From positions 372,001-436,000 of the forward strand of contig NW_027478596.1 of NCBI RefSeq assembly GCF_051014685.1: DNA of 64,000 nucleotides, given 5' to 3'. Positions 13,021-25,482 of this stretch are shown here, in pieces. The notes under the pieces were generated by a model. The model saw only the letters and a list, made by a program, of their open reading frames with translations, was not told the DNA's origin and searched no databases. The DNA comes from Ptiloglossa arizonensis (lineage: Eukaryota > Arthropoda > Insecta > Hymenoptera > Colletidae). How positions within the stretch are numbered: position 1 is the stretch's first letter; every line of letters begins with the position of its first letter. The position numbers and the translations under genes were made by a program.

Positions 13021-16000
13021 CTTCAAACTCCCATATCTCGTGAACGGATTGACGAACTCGAGAAATTCCTGTTGCATCTGAAAGTGGAAACTCGAACGAT
13101 TACAATGGTGTGTGTACTTTTCCCCTAGGCCATTCCAGTTATTCGTTTCTGGCATCAGAATTGCGAAAATACCGATGGTTTCTCAACCATTCTTAACTTC
13201 AAACTCCCATATCTCGCGAACGGATTGACGTACTCGACAAATTCCTGTTGCATCTGAAAGCAGAAACTCGCCCGATTACAACGGTATGTGTATTTTCCCC
13301 TAGGCCATTCTTGTTATTGGTTTCTAGCATCAGAATTGCGAAAATTTCGATAGTTTCTCAACCATTATTCAACTTCAAACTCCCATTTCTCGCGAACGGA
13401 TTGACGAACTCGAGAAATTCCTGTTGCATCTGAAATTAGAAACTCGCCCGATTACAAATATATATGTGTTTTCCCCTAGGCCTTTGTTGTTATTGGTTTC
13501 GAGTATCAGACTTGCGAATATTTTCAGGGTTTCCCAAACATTCCTTAACTTCAAACTTCCATATCTCGCGAACGGATTGACGAACTCGAGAAATTCCTGT
13601 TGCATATGAAAGTGGAAACTCGCCCAATTACAAAGGTATGTGTATTTTTCCCCTAGGCCTTGGTAGTTATTGGTTTCGAGTATCAGACTTGCGAAAATTT
13701 TGATGGTTTCTCACCCATTCCTTAATTTCAAACTCCCATATCTCACGAACAGATTGACGAACTCGAGAAATTCGTGTTGCATCTGAAAGCACACACTCGC
13801 CCGATTACAATGGTGTGTGTACTTTTCCCCTAGCCCTCTGTAGTTATTGGTTTTGAGTATCGGACTTGCGAAAATTTTGATAGTTTCTCAACCATTCCTT
13901 AACTTCAAACCCCCATATCTCGCGAACGGATTGACGAACTGGAGAAATTCCTGTTGCACCGGGAAGCAGAAAATCGCCCGATTACAATGGTGTTTGTACT
14001 TTTCCCCTAGGTCATTCCAGTTATTGGTTTCGAGTATCAGACTTGCGAAAATTTTGATGGTTGCTCAACCATTCCTTAAATTCAAACTCCCATATCTCGC
14101 GAACGGATTGACGAACTCGAGAAATTCGTGTTGCATCTGAAAGCACACACTCGCCCGATTACAATGGTGTGTGTACTTTTCCCCTAGACCATTCCAGTTA
14201 TTCGTTTCTAGCATCAGAAATGCGAAAATCTTGATGGTTTCCCAACCATTCCTTAACTTCAAACTCCCATATCTCGCGAACCGAATGACGAAATCGAGAA
14301 ATTCCTGTTGCAACTGAAAGTGGAAACTCGCCCGATTACAAAGGTATGTGCACTTTTCCCCTAGGCCTCTGTAGTTATTGGTTTCGAGTAACAGACGTGC
14401 GAAAATTTCGATGGTTTCTCAAGCATTGCTTAACTTCAAACTCCCATATCTCGCGAACGGATTGACGAACTCGAGAAATTCCTGTTGCATATGAAAGTAG
14501 AGACTCGCCCGATTAGAATGGTGTGTGTACCTTTCCCCTAGACCATTCCAGTTATTCGTTTCTAGCATCAGAATTGCGAAAATCTTGATGGTTTCTCAAC
14601 CATTCCTTAACTTCAAACTCCCATATCTCGCGAACGGAATGACGAAATCGAGAAATTCCTGTTGCAACTGAAAGTGGAAACTCGCCCGATTACAAAGATA
14701 TGTGTGTTGTTCACCTAGGCCTATGTAGTTATTGGTTTCGAGTGTCAGACTTGCGAAAATTTTGATTGTTTCTCAAGCATTCCCTCACTTCAAACTCCCA
14801 TATCTCGCGAACGGATTGACGAACTCGACAAATTCCTGTTGCATCTGAAAGCACACACTCGCCCGATTACAATGGTGTGTGTATTTTTCCCCTAGGCCAT
14901 TCCAGTTATTCGTTTCTGGCATCAGAATTGCGAAAATATCGATGGTTTCTCAACCATTCTTAACTTCAAACTCCCATATCTCGTGAACGGATTGACGAAC
15001 TCGAGAAATTCCTGTTGCATCTGAAAGTGGAAACTCGAACGATTACAATGGTGTGTGTACTTTTCCCCTAGGCCATTCCAGTTATTCGTTTCTGGCATCA
15101 GAATTGCGAAAATACCGATGGTTTCTCAACCATTCTTAACTTCAAACTCCCATATCACGCGAACGGATTGACGTACTCGACAAATTCCTGTTGCATCTGA
15201 AAGCAGAAACTCGCCCGATTACAACGGTATGTGTATTTTCCCCTAGGCCATTCTAGTTATTGGTTTCTAGCATCAGAATTGCGAAAATTTCGATAGTTTC
15301 TCAACCAATATTCAACTTCAAACTCCCATTTCTCGCGAACGGATTGACGAACTCGAGAAATTCCTGTTGCATCTGAAATTAGAAACTCGCCCGATTACAA
15401 ATATATATGTGTTTTCCCCTAGGCCTTTGTTGTTATTGGTTTCGAGTATCAGACTTGCGAATATTTTCAGGGTTTCCCAAACATTCCTTAACTTCAAACC
15501 TCCATGTCTCGCGAACGGATTGACGAACTCGAGAAATTCCTGTTGCATATGAAAGTGGAAACTCGCCCAATTACAAAGGTATGTGTATTTTTCCCCTAGG
15601 CCTTGGTAGTTATTGGTTTCGAGTATCAGACTTGCGAAAATTTTGATGGTTTCTCACCCATTCCTTAATTTCAAACTCCCATATCTCACGAACAGATTGA
15701 CGAACTCGAGAAATTCGTGTTGCATCTGAAAGCACACACTCGCCCGATTACAATGGTGTGTGTACTTTTCCCCTAGCCCTCTGTAGTTATTGGTTTTGAG
15801 TATCGGACTTGCGAAAATTTTGATAGTTTCTCAACCATTCCTTAACTTCAAACCCCCATATCTCGCGAACGGATTGACGAACTGGTGAAATTCCTGTTGC
15901 ACCGGGAAGCAGAAAATCGCCCGATTACAATGGTGTTTGTACTTTTCCCCTAGGTCATTCCAGTTATTGGTTTCGAGTATCAGACTTGCGAAAATTTTGA

Positions 16001-19000
16001 TGGTTGCTCAACCATTCCTTAAATTCAAACTCCCATATCTCGCGAACGGATTGACGAACTCGAGAAATTCGTGTTGCATCTGAAAGCACACACTCGCCCG
16101 ATTACAATGGTGTGTGTACTTTTCCCCTAGACCATTCCAGTTATTCGTTTCTAGCATCAGAAATGCGAAAATCTTGATGGTTTCCCAACCATTCCTTAAC
16201 TTCAAACTCCCATATCTCGCGAACCGAATGACGAAATCGAGAAATTCCTGTTGCAACTGAAAGTGGAAACTCGCCCGATTACAAAGGTATGTGCACTTTT
16301 CCCCTAGGCCTCTGTAGTTATTGGTTTCGAGTAACAGACGTGCGAAAATTTCGATGGTTTCTCAAGCATTGCTTAACTTCAAACTCCCATATCTCGCGAA
16401 CGGATTGACGAACTCGAGAAATTCCTGTTGCATATGAAAGTAGAGACTCGCCCGATTAGAATGGTGTGTGTACCTTTCCCCTAGACCATTCCAGTTATTC
16501 GTTTCTAGCATCAGAATTGCGAAAATCTTGATGGTTTCTCAACCATTCCTTAACTTCAAACTCCCATATCTCGCGAACGGAATGACGAAATCGAGAAATT
16601 CCTGTTGCAACTGAAAGTGGAAACTCGCCCGATTACAAAGATATGTGTGTTGTTCACCTAGGCCTATGTAGTTATTGGTTTCGAGTGTCAGACTTGCGAA
16701 AATTTTGATTGTTTCTCAAGCATTCCCTCACTTCAAACTCCCATATCTCGCGAACGGATTGACGAACTCGACAAATTCCTGTTGCATCTGAAAGCACACA
16801 CTCGCCCGATTACAATGGTGTGTGTATTTTTCCCCTAGGCCATTCCAGTTATTCGTTTCTGGCATCAGAATTGCGAAAATATCGATGGTTTCTCAACCAT
16901 TCTTAACTTCAAACTCCCATATCTCGTGAACGGATTGACGAACTCGAGAAATTCCTGTTGCATCTGAAAGTGGAAACTCGAACGATTACAATGGTGTGTG
17001 TACTTTTCCCCTAGGCCATTCCAGTTATTCGTTTCTGGCATCAGAATTGCGAAAATACCGATGGTTTCTCAACCATTCTTAACTTCAAACTCCCATATCA
17101 CGCGAACGGATTGACGTACTCGACAAATTCCTGTTGCATCTGAAAGCAGAAACTCGCCCGATTACAACGGTATGTGTATTTTCCCCTAGGCCATTCTAGT
17201 TATTGGTTTCTAGCATCAGAATTGCGAAAATTTCGATAGTTTCTCAACCAATATTCAACTTCAAACTCCCATTTCTCGCGAACGGATTGACGAACTCGAG
17301 AAATTCCTGTTGCATCTGAAATTAGAAACTCGCCCGATTACAAATATATATGTGTTTTCCCCTAGGCCTTTGTTGTTATTGGTTTCGAGTATCAGACTTG
17401 CGAATATTTTCAGGGTTTCCCAAACATTCCTTAACTTCAAACCTCCATGTCTCGCGAACGGATTGACGAACTCGAGAAATTCCTGTTGCATATGAAAGTG
17501 GAAACTCGCCCAATTACAAAGGTATGTGTATTTTTCCCCTAGGCCTTGGTAGTTATTGGTTTCGAGTATCAGACTTGCGAAAATTTTGATGGTTTCTCAC
17601 CCATTCCTTAATTTCAAACTCCCATATCTCACGAACAGATTGACGAACTCGAGAAATTCGTGTTGCATCTGAAAGCACACACTCGCCCGATTACAATGGT
17701 GTGTGTACTTTTCCCCTAGCCCTCTGTAGTTATTGGTTTTGAGTATCGGACTTGCGAAAATTTTGATAGTTTCTCAACCATTCCTTAACTTCAAACCCCC
17801 ATATCTCGCGAACGGATTGACGAACTGGTGAAATTCCTGTTGCACCGGGAAGCAGAAAATCGCCCGATTACAATGGTGTTTGTACTTTTCCCCTAGGTCA
17901 TTCCAGTTATTGGTTTCGAGTATCAGACTTGCGAAAATTTTGATGGTTGCTCAACCATTCCTTAAATTCAAACTCCCATATCTCGCGAACGGATTGACGA
18001 ACTCGAGAAATTCGTGTTGCATCTGAAAGCACACACTCGCCCGATTACAATGGTGTGTGTACTTTTCCCCTAGACCATTCCAGTTATTCGTTTCTAGCAT
18101 CAGAAATGCGAAAATCTTGATGGTTTCCCAACCATTCCTTAACTTCAAACTCCCATATCTCGCGAACCGAATGACGAAATCGAGAAATTCCTGTTGCAAC
18201 TGAAAGTGGAAACTCGCCCGATTACAAAGGTATGTGCACTTTTCCCCTAGGCCTCTGTAGTTATTGCTTTCGAGTAACAGACGTGCGAAAATTTCGATGG
18301 TTTCTCAAGCATTCCTTAACTTCAAACTCCCATATCTCGCGAACGGATTGACGAACTCGAGAAATTCCTGTTGCATATGAAAGTAGAGACTCGCCCGATT
18401 AGAATGGTGTGTGTACCTTTCCCCTAGACCATTCCAGTTATTCGTTTCTAGCATCAGAATTGCGAAAATCTTGATGGTTTCTCAACCATTCCTTAACTTC
18501 AAACTCCCATATCTCGCGAACGGAATGACGAAATCGAGAAATTCCTGTTGCAACTGAAAGTGGAAACTCGCCCGACTACAAAGTTATGTGCACTTTTCCC
18601 CTAGGCCTCTGTAGTTATTGGTTTCGAGTAACAGACGTGCGAAAATTTCGATGGTTTCTCAAGCATTCCTTAACTTCAAACTCCCATATCTCGCGTACGG
18701 ATTGACGAACTCGAGAAATTCCTGTTGCATCCGAAAGTAGAGACTCGCCCGATTACAAAGATATGTGTGTTTCTCACCTAGGCCTATGTAGTTATTGGTT
18801 TCGAGTGTCAGACTTGCGAAAATTTTGATTGTTTCTCAAGCATTCCCTCACTTCAAACTCCCATATCTCGCGAACGGATTGACGAGCTCGACAAATTCCT
18901 GTTGCATCTGAAAGCACACACTCGCCCGATTACAATGGTGTGTGTACTTTTCCCCTAGGCCATTCCAGTTATTCGTTTCTGGCATCAGAATTGCGAAATT

Positions 19001-19112
19001 ATCGATGGTTTCTCAACCATTCTTAACTTCAAACTCCCATATCTCGTGAACGGATTGACGAACTCGAGAAATTCCTGTTGCATCTGAAAGTGGAAACTCG
19101 AACGATTACAAT
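13021..19112 (+). repeat. 11-monomer HOR, 1943-bp unit, three copies plus a partial
   Basis: Units start at CTTCAAACTCCCATATCTCGTG at 13021, 14964 and 16907 (spacing 1943 each), and a fourth start is at 19027. The unit is 11 monomers (1947) less four single-base deletions, located in two CATTCTTAAC sites and two shortened T-runs before CCCCTAGG. The second and third copies are almost identical. The third copy has one extra monomer inserted at about 18573-18750 (marked CGACTACAAAGTTATGTGC), making it 2120 bp. Homology of the fourth copy is lost after about 19112. Near-identity of copies 2 and 3 indicates recent homogenisation or duplication. Confidence 0.92.
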
Positions 19113-20293
19113 GGTGTGTGTGTTCTTCACCTAGGCCTATGTAGTTATTGGTTTCGAGTATCAGACTTGCGAAAATTTTGATAGTTTCTCAACCATTCCT
19201 TAACTTCAAACTCCCATTTCTCACGAACGGATTGACGAACTCGAGAAACTCCTGTTGTATCCGGAAAGTAGAAACTCGCCCGATTACAAAGATATGTGTG
19301 TTTTTCACCTAGGCCTTTGTAGTCATTGGTTTCGAGTATCCGACTTGCGAAAATTTTGATGGTTTCTCAACCATTCCTTAACTTCGATCTCCCATATCTC
19401 GCGAACGGATTGACGAACTCGACAAATTCCTGTTGCATCTGAAAGCAGAAACTCGCCCGATTACAACGGTATGTGTATTTTCCCCTAGGCCATTCTAGTT
19501 ATTGGTTTCTAGCATCAGAATTGCGAAAATTTCGATAGATTCTCAACCATTATTTAACTTCAAACTCCCATTTCTCGCGAACGGATTGACGAACTCGAGA
19601 AATTCCTGTTGCATCTGAAAGTGGAAACTCGCCCGATTACAAAGGTATGTGTATGTTTCCCCTAGGCCTTTGTAGTTATTGATTTCGAGTATCAGACTTG
19701 CGAAAATTTTGATGGTTTCTCAACCATTCGTTAACTTCAAACTCCCATATCTCGCGAACGGATTAACGAACTCGAAAAATTCTTGTTGCATCTGAAATTA
19801 GAAACTCGCCCGATTACAAAGATATATGTGTTTTTCCCCTAGGCCTTTGTTGTTATTGGTTTCGAGTATCAGATACTCGAATATTTTGAGGGTTTCCCAA
19901 ACATTCCTTAACTTCAAACTTCCATATCTCACGAACGGATTGACGAACTCGAGAAATTCGTGTTGCATCTGAAAGCACACACTCGCCCGATTACAATGGT
20001 GATTGTACTTTTCTCCTAGGTCATTCCAGTTATTGGTTTCGGGTATCAGACTTGCGAAAATTTTGATGGTTGCTCAACCATTCCTTAAATTCAAACTCCC
20101 ATATCTCGCGAACGGATTGACGAACACGAGAAATTCCTGTTGCATCTTAAAGTAGAAACTCGCCCGATTACAAAGATAAGTGTGTTTTTCACCTAGGCCT
20201 TTGTAGTTATCGGTTTCGGGTATCAGACTTGCGAAAATTTTGATGAATTCTCAACCATTCCTTAACTTCAAACTCCCATATCTCGCGTACGGG
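16110..20293 (+). repeat. Segmental duplication, copy A (partner 25483-29489)
   Basis: This 4.2-kb stretch is repeated at 25483-29489. Offsets are 9373 at the left, 9550 after one extra monomer in copy B near 26.0 kb, and 9196 after a two-monomer deletion in copy B near 27.55 kb. Shared singular variants include the GAAATTATCG monomer (about 18995 and 28190), the one-base-longer GTATCCGGAAAG unit (19260 and 28455), AGATACTCGAATATT (19870 and 29068) and GATGAATTCTC followed by TCGCGTACGGG at the very end (20293 and 29489). Confidence 0.92.
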
Positions 20294-22010
20294 TTGACGA
20301 AGTCGATTAATTCCTGTTGCATCTGAAAGTAGAAACTCGCCCGATTACAACGGTATGTGTACTTTTCCCCTAGGCCATTCCAGTTATTGGTTTCGAGTAT
20401 CAGACCAGCGAAAATTTTGATGGTTTATCAACCATTCCTTAACCTCAAACTCCCATTTCTCGCGAACGGATTGACGAACTCGAGAAATTTCTGATGCATC
20501 TGAAAGTAGAAACTCGCCCGATTGCAACGGTATGTGCATCTTTGCCCTAGGCCATAGGAGTTATTGGTTTCAAGTATCAGACTTGCGAATATTTTGATGG
20601 TTACTCAACCATTCCTTAAATTCAAACTCCCATATCTCGCGAACGGATTGATGAACTCGAGAAATTCCTGTTGCATCTGAAAGTAGAAACTCGCCAGATT
20701 ACAATGGTATGTGTACGTTTCCCGAAGGCCATTCCAGTTATTGGTTTCGAGTATCAGACCAGCGAAAATTTTGATGGTTTATCAACCATTCCTTAACCTC
20801 AAACTCCCATATCTCGCGAACGGATTGACGAACTCGAGAAATTCCTGTTGCATCTGAAAGTGGAACCTCGCCCGATTACAAGGTATGTGTATTTTTCCCG
20901 TAGGCCTTTGTAGTTATTGGTTTCGAGTATCAGACTTGCGAAAATTTTGATAGTTTCTCAACCATTCCTTAACTTCAAACTCCCATTTCTCGCGAACGGA
21001 TTGACGAACTCGAGAAATTCCTGTTGCATCTGAAAGTAGAGACTCGCCCGATTACAAAGATATGTGTGTTTTTCACCTAGGCCTATGTAGTTATTGGTTT
21101 CGAGTATCGGACTTGCGAAAATTTTGTTAGTTTCTCAACCATTCCTTAACTTCAAACCCCCATATCTCGCGAACGGATTGACGAACTCGAGAAATTCCTG
21201 TTGCATCTTAAAGTAGAAACTCGCCCGATTACAAAGATATGTGTGTTTTTCACCTAGGCCTTTGTAGTTATTGGTTTCGAGTATCAGACTTGCGAAAATT
21301 TTTATGGTTTCTCAAACATTCCTTAACTTCAAACTCCCATATCTCGCGAACGGAATGACGAAATCGAGAAATTCCTGTTGCAACTGAAAGTGGAAACTCG
21401 CCCGACTACAAAGTTATGTGCACTTTTCCCCTAGGCCTCTGTAGTTATTGGTTTCGAGTAACAGACGTGCGAAAATTTCGGTGGTTTCTCAAGCATTCCT
21501 TAACTTCAAACTCCCATATCTCGCGTACGGATTGACGAACTCGAGAAATTCCTGTTGCATCCGAAAGTAGAGACTCGCCCGATTACAAAGATACGTGTGT
21601 TTTTCACCTAGGCCTTTGTAGTTATTGGTTTCGAGTATCAGACTTGCGAAAATTTTTATGGTTTCTCAAACATTCCTTAACTTCAAACTCCCATTTCTCG
21701 CGAACGGATTGACGAACTCGAGAAATTCCTGTTGCATCTGAAATTAGAAACTCGCCCGATTACAAATATATATGTGTTTTCCCCTAGGCCTTTGTTGTTA
21801 TTGGTTTCGAGTATCAGACTTGCGAATATTTTCAGGGTTTCCCAAACATTCCTTAACTTCAAACTTCCATATCTCGCGAACGGATTGACGAACTCGAGAA
21901 ATTCCTGTAGCATATGAAAGTGGAAACTCGCCCAATTACAAAGGTATGTGTATTTTTCCCCTAGGCCTTGGTAGTTATTGGTTTCGAGTATCAGACTTGC
22001 GAAAATTTTG
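20294..22010 (+). repeat. Mixed monomers between HOR blocks
   Basis: This stretch joins pieces of several subfamilies without a clear repeating block. It holds GAAGTCGATTAATTCC (20300), single copies of the GCAACGGTATGTGCATC and CGCCAGATTAC monomers that form part of the 7-mer HOR further right, a TTGTTAGTTTC monomer also seen at 12.1 kb, and at 21.68-21.92 kb a piece of the 11-mer HOR. It looks like a mosaic of unequal exchange. Nothing other than satellite is present. Confidence 0.8.
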
Positions 22011-25000
22011 ATGGTTGCTCAACCATTCCTTAAATTCAAACTCCCATATCTCGCGAACGGATTGACGAACTCGAGAAATTCCTGTTGCATCTTAAAGTAG
22101 AAAATCGCCCGATTACAAAGATATGTGTGTTTTTCTCCTAGGCCTTTGTAGTTATTGGTTTCGGGTATCAGACTTGCGAAAATTTTGATAGTTTCTCAAC
22201 CATTCCTTAACTTGAAACGCCCATTTCTCGCGAACGGATTGACGAACTCGAGAAATTTCTGATGCATCTGAAAGTAGAAACTCGCCCGATTACAACGGTA
22301 TATGTGTTTTTCCCCTGGGCCATTGTAGTTATTGGTTTCGAGTATCAGACTTGCGAAAATTTTGATGGTTTCTCAACCATTCCGTAACTTCACACTTCCA
22401 TATCTCGCGATCGGATTGACGAACTCGAGAATTTCCTATTGCATCTGAAAGCAGAAACTCGCCCGATTGCAACGGTATGTGCATCTTTGCCCTAGGCCAT
22501 AGGAGTTATTGGTTTCAAGTATCAGACTTGCGAATATTTTGATGGTTACTCAACCATTCCTTAACTTCATACTCCCATATCTCGCGAACGGATTGATGAA
22601 CTCGAGAAATTCCTGTTGCATCTGAAAGTAGAAACTCGCCAGATTACAATGGTATGTGTACGTTTCCCCAAGGCCATTCCTGTTATTGGTTTCGAGTATC
22701 AGACCAGCGAAAATTTTGATGGTTTCTCAACCATTCCTTAACCTCAAACTCCCATATCTCGCGAACGGATTGACGAACTCGAAAAATTCCAGTTGCATGT
22801 GAAAGTAGAAACTCGCCCGACTACAACGGTATGTGTATTTTTCCCCCAGGCCTTTGTAGTTATTGGTTTCGAGTATCAGAATTGCGAAAATTTTGATGGT
22901 TTCTCAACCATTCCTTAACTTCGAATTCCCATATCTCGCGAACAGGATGACGAACTAGAAAAATTCCTGTTGCATCTGAAAGTGGAAACTCGCCCGATTA
23001 CAAAGGTATGTGCATTTTTCCCCTAGGCCTTTGTAATTATTGGTCTCGAGTATCAGACTTGCGAAAATTTTGATAGTTTCTCAACCATTCTTTAACTTCA
23101 AACTCCCATTTCTCGCGAACGGATTGACGAACTCGAGAAATTCCTGTTGCACCTGGAAGCAGAAAATCGCCCGATTACAATGGTGTTTGTACTTTTCCCC
23201 TAGGTCATTCCAGTTATTGGTTTCGAGAATCAGACTTGCGAAAATTTTGATGGTTGCTCAACCATTCCTTAAATTCAAACTCCCATATCTCGCGAACGGA
23301 TTGACGAACTCGAGAAATTCCTGTTGCATTTTAAAGTAGAAACTCGCCCGATTACAAAGATATGTGTGTTTTTCACCCAGGCCTTTGTAGTTATTGGTTT
23401 CGGGTATCAGACCTGCGAAAATTTTGATAGTTTCTCAACCATTCCTTAACTTCAAACTCCCATTTCTCGCGAACGGATTGACGAACTCGAGAAATTTCTG
23501 ATGCATCTGAAAGTAGAAACCCGCCCGATTACAACGGTATAAGTGTTTTTCCCCTGGGCCATTGTAGTTATTGGTTACGAGTATCAGACTTGCGAAAATT
23601 TTGATGGTTTCTCAACCATTCCGTAACTTCACACTTCCATATCTCGCGATCGGATTGACGAACTCGAGAATTTCCTATTGCATCTGAAAGCAGAAACTCG
23701 CCCGATTGCAACGGTATGTGCATCTTTGCCCTAGGCCATAGGAGTTATTGGTTTCAAGTATCAGACTTGCGAATATTTTGATGGTTACTCAACCATTCCT
23801 TAACTTCATACTCCCATATCTCGCGAACGGATTGATGAAATCGAGAAATTCCTGTTGCATCTGAAAGTAGAAACTCGCCAGATTACAATGGTATGTGTAC
23901 GTTTCCCCAAGGCCATTCCTGTTATTGGTTTCGAGTATCAGACCAGCGAAAATTTTGATGGTTTCTCAACCATTCCTTAACCTCAAACTCCCATATCTCG
24001 CGAACGGATTGACGAACTCGAGAAATTCCAGTTGCATGTGAAAGTAGAAACTCGCCCGACTACAACGGTATGTGCATTTTTCCCCCAGGCCTTTGTAGTT
24101 ATTGGTTTCGAGTATCAGAATTGCGAAAATTTTGATGGTTTCTCAACCATTCCTTAACTTCGAATTCCCATATCTCGCGAACGGGATGACGAACTAGAGA
24201 AATTCCTGTTGCATCTGAAAGTGGAAACTCGCCCGATTACAAAGGTATGTGCATCTTTCCCCTAGGACTTTGTAATTATTGGTTTCGAGTATCAGACTTG
24301 CGAAAATTTTGATAGTTTCTCAACCATTCCTTAACTTCAAACTCCCATTTCTCGCGAACGGATTGACGAACTCGAGAAATTCCTGTTGCACCTGGAAGCA
24401 GAAAATCGCCCGATTACAATGGTGTTTGTACTTTCCCCTAGGTCATTCCAGTTATTGGTTTCGAGAATCAGACTTGCGAAAATTTTTATGGTTGCTCAAC
24501 CATTCCTTAAATTCAAACTCCCATATCTCGCGAACGGATTGACGAACTCGAGAAATTCCTGTTGCATCTTAAAGTAGAAACTCGCCCGATTACAAAGATA
24601 TGTGTGTTTTTCACCTAGGCCTTTGTAGTTATTGGTTTCGGGTATCAGACTTGCGAAAATTTTGATAGTTTCTCAACCATTCCTTAACTTCAAACTCCCA
24701 TTTCTCGCGAACGGATTGACGAACTCGAGAAATTTCTGATGCATCTGAAAGTAGAAACTCGCCCGATTACAACGGTATATGTGTTTTTCCCCTGGGCCAT
24801 TGTAGTTATTGGTTTCGAGTATCAGACATGCGAAAATTTTGATGGTTTCGCAACCATTCCGTAACTTCACACTTCCATATCTCGCGATCGGATTGACGAA
24901 CTCGAGAATTTCCTATTGCATCTGAAAGCAGAAACTCGCCCGATTGCAACGGTATGTGCATCTTTGCCCTAGGCCATAGGAGTTATTGGTTTCAAGTATC

Positions 25001-25265
25001 AGACTTGCGAATACTTTGATGGTTACTCAACCATTCCTTAACTTCATACTCCCATATCTCGCGAACGGATTGATGAACTCGAGAAATTCCTGTTGCATCT
25101 GAAAGTAGAAACTCGCCAGATTACAATGGTATGTGTACGTTTCCCCAAGGCCATTCCTGTTATTGGTTTCGAGTATCAGACCAGCGAAAATTTTGATGGT
25201 TTCTCAACCATTCCTTAACCTCAAACCCCCATATCTCGCGAACGGATTGACGAACTCGAGAAATT
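22011..25265 (+). repeat. 7-monomer HOR, about 1239-bp unit, two copies plus a partial
   Basis: Unit starts at ATGGTTGCTCAACC occur at 22011, 23250 and 24488. The internal marker CCCCTGGGC is at 22312, 23551 and 24789, so spacing is 1239 and then 1238. The second unit is one base shorter because of a T deletion in GTACTTTCCCC. Each unit contains the ordered monomers GTATATGTGTTTTTCCCCTGG, GCAACGGTATGTGCATC, CGCCAGATTACAATGG, GACTACAACGG, GGGATGACGAACTAG-like and TTGCACCTGGAAGC. The third unit is truncated near 25265, where a GATATGTGTG monomer follows. Confidence 0.9.
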
Positions 25266-25482
25266 CCTGTTGCATCTGAAAGTAGAGACTCGCCCGATTA
25301 CAAAGATATGTGTGTTTTTCACCTAGGCCTATGTAGTTATTGGTTTCGAGTATCGGACTTGCGAAAATTTTGATAGTTTCTCAACCATTCCTTAACTTCA
25401 AACTCCCATTTCTCGCGAACGGATTGACGAACTCGAGAAATTCCAGTTGCATGTGAAAGTAGAGACTCGCCCGATTAGAATG

